64,000 nucleotides of DNA from Spongospora subterranea f. sp. subterranea (taxonomy: Eukaryota > Endomyxa: Phytomyxea > Phytomyxea > Plasmodiophorida). Numbering within the stretch: the stretch's first letter is position 1; every line of letters starts with the position of its first letter. The DNA lies in the NCBI GenBank assembly GCA_049724395.1, contig JAUGWO010000030.1, forward strand, positions 62,001 to 126,000, written 5' to 3'. The notes beneath the pieces were generated by a model. The model worked only from the letters and a program-made list of their open reading frames with translations, ran no database searches and was not told the origin of the DNA. Shown here one piece after another: positions 62,456 to 64,000 of this stretch. The translations under genes and the position numbers were made by a program.

Positions 62456-62819
62456 CAAACACAGGAGTTTGTGCCCAGATGACGAGTCATCGTCAACTGG
62501 CTCTGGAGTAGATATGGGTACTACAGACTTAACACAAATGTGTTGAACTCAATTACAAAAAAAAAGAGATATTCGCGCTTTCTTGTCAGAAAACCCTGGT
62601 TCTGTTGTTTGAAATCAGAAAACCCGACTTTCTTCAAAGCGCTTACTTGAAGTTAATGGTGTATGTAAGTTTATCATTTATCTAAACTTGATATAGGTAA
62701 GAGAGGAATCATAAGCCATAGACTGAAATCTGGTGAACGTCTTATGGATAAGCGACGAGTCTAGTACAGTAAGAATAATGAGATCAGTAATCGGCTAATC
62801 GATCGTTAAGTCCACTGTC
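62456..62819. other. Non-coding stretch between the inverted-repeat element and the gypsy fossil
   Basis: Nothing recognisable. It may be the downstream flank or terminal-repeat remains of the gypsy element. Confidence 0.35.
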
Positions 62820-64000
62820 ACCGAGAAAATTTTGGACTCGCTTGACGTCCTTTTGGGGTCGATGTATTCTATGAAGAGCTCATTCATCAAGCGTTGAAAG
62901 AAGGCAGGGGCGTTTTTCAAGCTGAACGGCGCAACCAAGTAATGGTAGTGCCCATATATATAGTTGAATGCAGTTTTCCATTCGTCTCCTTCCTTGACCC
63001 GGACCAGATTGAATGCCCCACTGAGGTCGATCTTGGTAAAAAAATCTTCGCTCCGCCGAGTTGTCGTTGAATGTCGTTGATTGGGGGAAGAGGATAAGGT
63101 TCAGGATCGGGATACGGTTGAGTTCCCTGTCATTGACGCACAGATCATTGACTGGAATTGGCTATTGCTTCGTAGCGCTTCTTCAACTTCTCAGGAAAGT
63201 ATTTTGATTCCTTGTCTGGCGTCGCGGGATTGCTCTGACGCTTCGATTGAGAGCATCTATTGTTAGAACTTTGACCTTGATCGACTCGTGGTTTATCGGA
63301 TGGTTTATCAGATGACCATCTGGCGCAGCGTTGGAATCTGTCCTGGTCCTTGGTCGTCGTCAGAATCAGCTTGAATGCCTTGACCACTTTGTGCTTCACT
63401 TCATCGTCATTACCGATTTCCACTTGCTGTCTTTTGCAATTTTCAGGGCTGGTGGACCTAGTCCTTCCAACAGAATTGCGAGTTTGCGTTTCGAGACCGT
63501 GGTCCTTGATTAAGTGTCGAAGGACGTAAACTAGCTGAACACGCGATCCTCCGCACTCGTGATTGCAAAATTCATCACCATTGTATCTCGAATATTTTTT
63601 TTAGATCTTGACGCGTCGATGTGGCCGAGTGAGATCGTATTCGGGCAAAGTATTCCAGAATTTTTTTCGTCAGTATGCTGAGACCACAGGCGTTGTTGAG
63701 TTTAGGATCCTGAAGCGCTCTTTATTTAGATTGAATTTAGGTTTCGGTACATATTAGGACGGGAAGATTCTGTATAGAGAGTTATTTCTTCGATTGGCTT
63801 CATCAACATATATGTCGCGAGATCTCCCAGTTTTTGGGGGGCAAAACAGCTCTTGATCGTTCCATGGACCTGTTCAGGGAACCCTTGCAGCACCACTTTG
63901 ACAGCGGGAAACCCGACTTCCTTTTCCCGAAAACCCATTCTTTACCGAACCGCGTAAATCATATCTTTTTGACGGTTCTGAAGCACGTTTGCGTGTCTTC
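62820..64000 (-). mobile_element. Ty3/gypsy retrotransposon (fossil, broken), cut by the right window edge
   Basis: On minus, a gag-like stretch lies at about 63940-63730 (GFPEQVHGTIKSCFAPQKLG, followed by PIEEITLYTES), a basic linker region near 63400-63145, and a reverse transcriptase segment near 63020-62840 with [33 protein letters not shown] and [12 protein letters not shown]. The last is the well-known Ty3/gypsy signature (EWKTAF, YGH, PFGLxNAPAxFQ, MN). The element is broken in several places and appears shortened; it continues beyond the window. No terminal repeat pair can be assessed here. Confidence 0.85.

Overview
The window is nuclear DNA of a compact-genome eukaryotic microbe. 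Genes are packed on both strands and carry many very short introns. Almost every intron I could place is 45-75 bases long, starts with GT and ends with AG, and joins exons in phase. Core eukaryotic proteins are present: DPH1, IMP4, Rab1, cofilin, an RBBP4/MSI-type WD40 protein, a PRL phosphatase and a UCP-type mitochondrial carrier. A 26-kb gene encodes a TIG-repeat and cysteine-rich multipass membrane protein. Together these suggest a SAR-group protist. The high intron number per gene fits a plasmodiophorid cercozoan better than an oomycete, but this is an inference; no rRNA or organelle marker is present to settle it.

Layout. 0-5 kb: a partial unrecognised minus-strand segment, a nucleotide-sugar transporter (SLC35B1 type), about 1.4 kb with no intact gene, then DPH1. 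4.9-8.5 kb: IMP4 and a 14-exon Spinster-type MFS transporter, both on minus, with one unrecognised ORF between them. 8.5-10.3 kb: one doubtful coding segment. 10.3-15.0 kb: three tandem copies of one short-chain dehydrogenase gene, of which only the third looks intact. The first has a one-base shift near its end and the second is a relic. An inverted repeat and a scrap of Ty1/copia lie between copies two and three.

15.3-41.3 kb is one giant plus-strand gene. It encodes a signal peptide, an array of about 60 or more IPT/TIG repeats, a GCC2/GCC3-like cysteine-rich stalk, a membrane-proximal ectodomain, about nine to ten membrane spans, and an acidic, partly charged cytoplasmic tail. 41.7-54.1 kb is a run of ordinary genes: a GH125 alpha-mannosidase, PRL phosphatase, MSI-like WD40 protein, Rab1-like GTPase (with an unexpected extra base), cofilin, a RING-CH membrane ubiquitin ligase and a signal-peptide-bearing ankyrin-repeat protein. 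A Tc1/mariner-type transposase fragment sits upstream of the PRL gene.

54.9-64.0 kb is rich in transposon remains: a broken Ty1/copia element on minus, a Ty3/gypsy RNase H scrap on plus, a small inverted-repeat element with internal tandem units, and a broken Ty3/gypsy element running off the right edge. One normal gene, the 10-exon UCP-like carrier, survives between them. I see no operon-like functional cluster. The distinctive biology is the giant cell-surface protein, the decaying dehydrogenase array and the secreted ankyrin protein.
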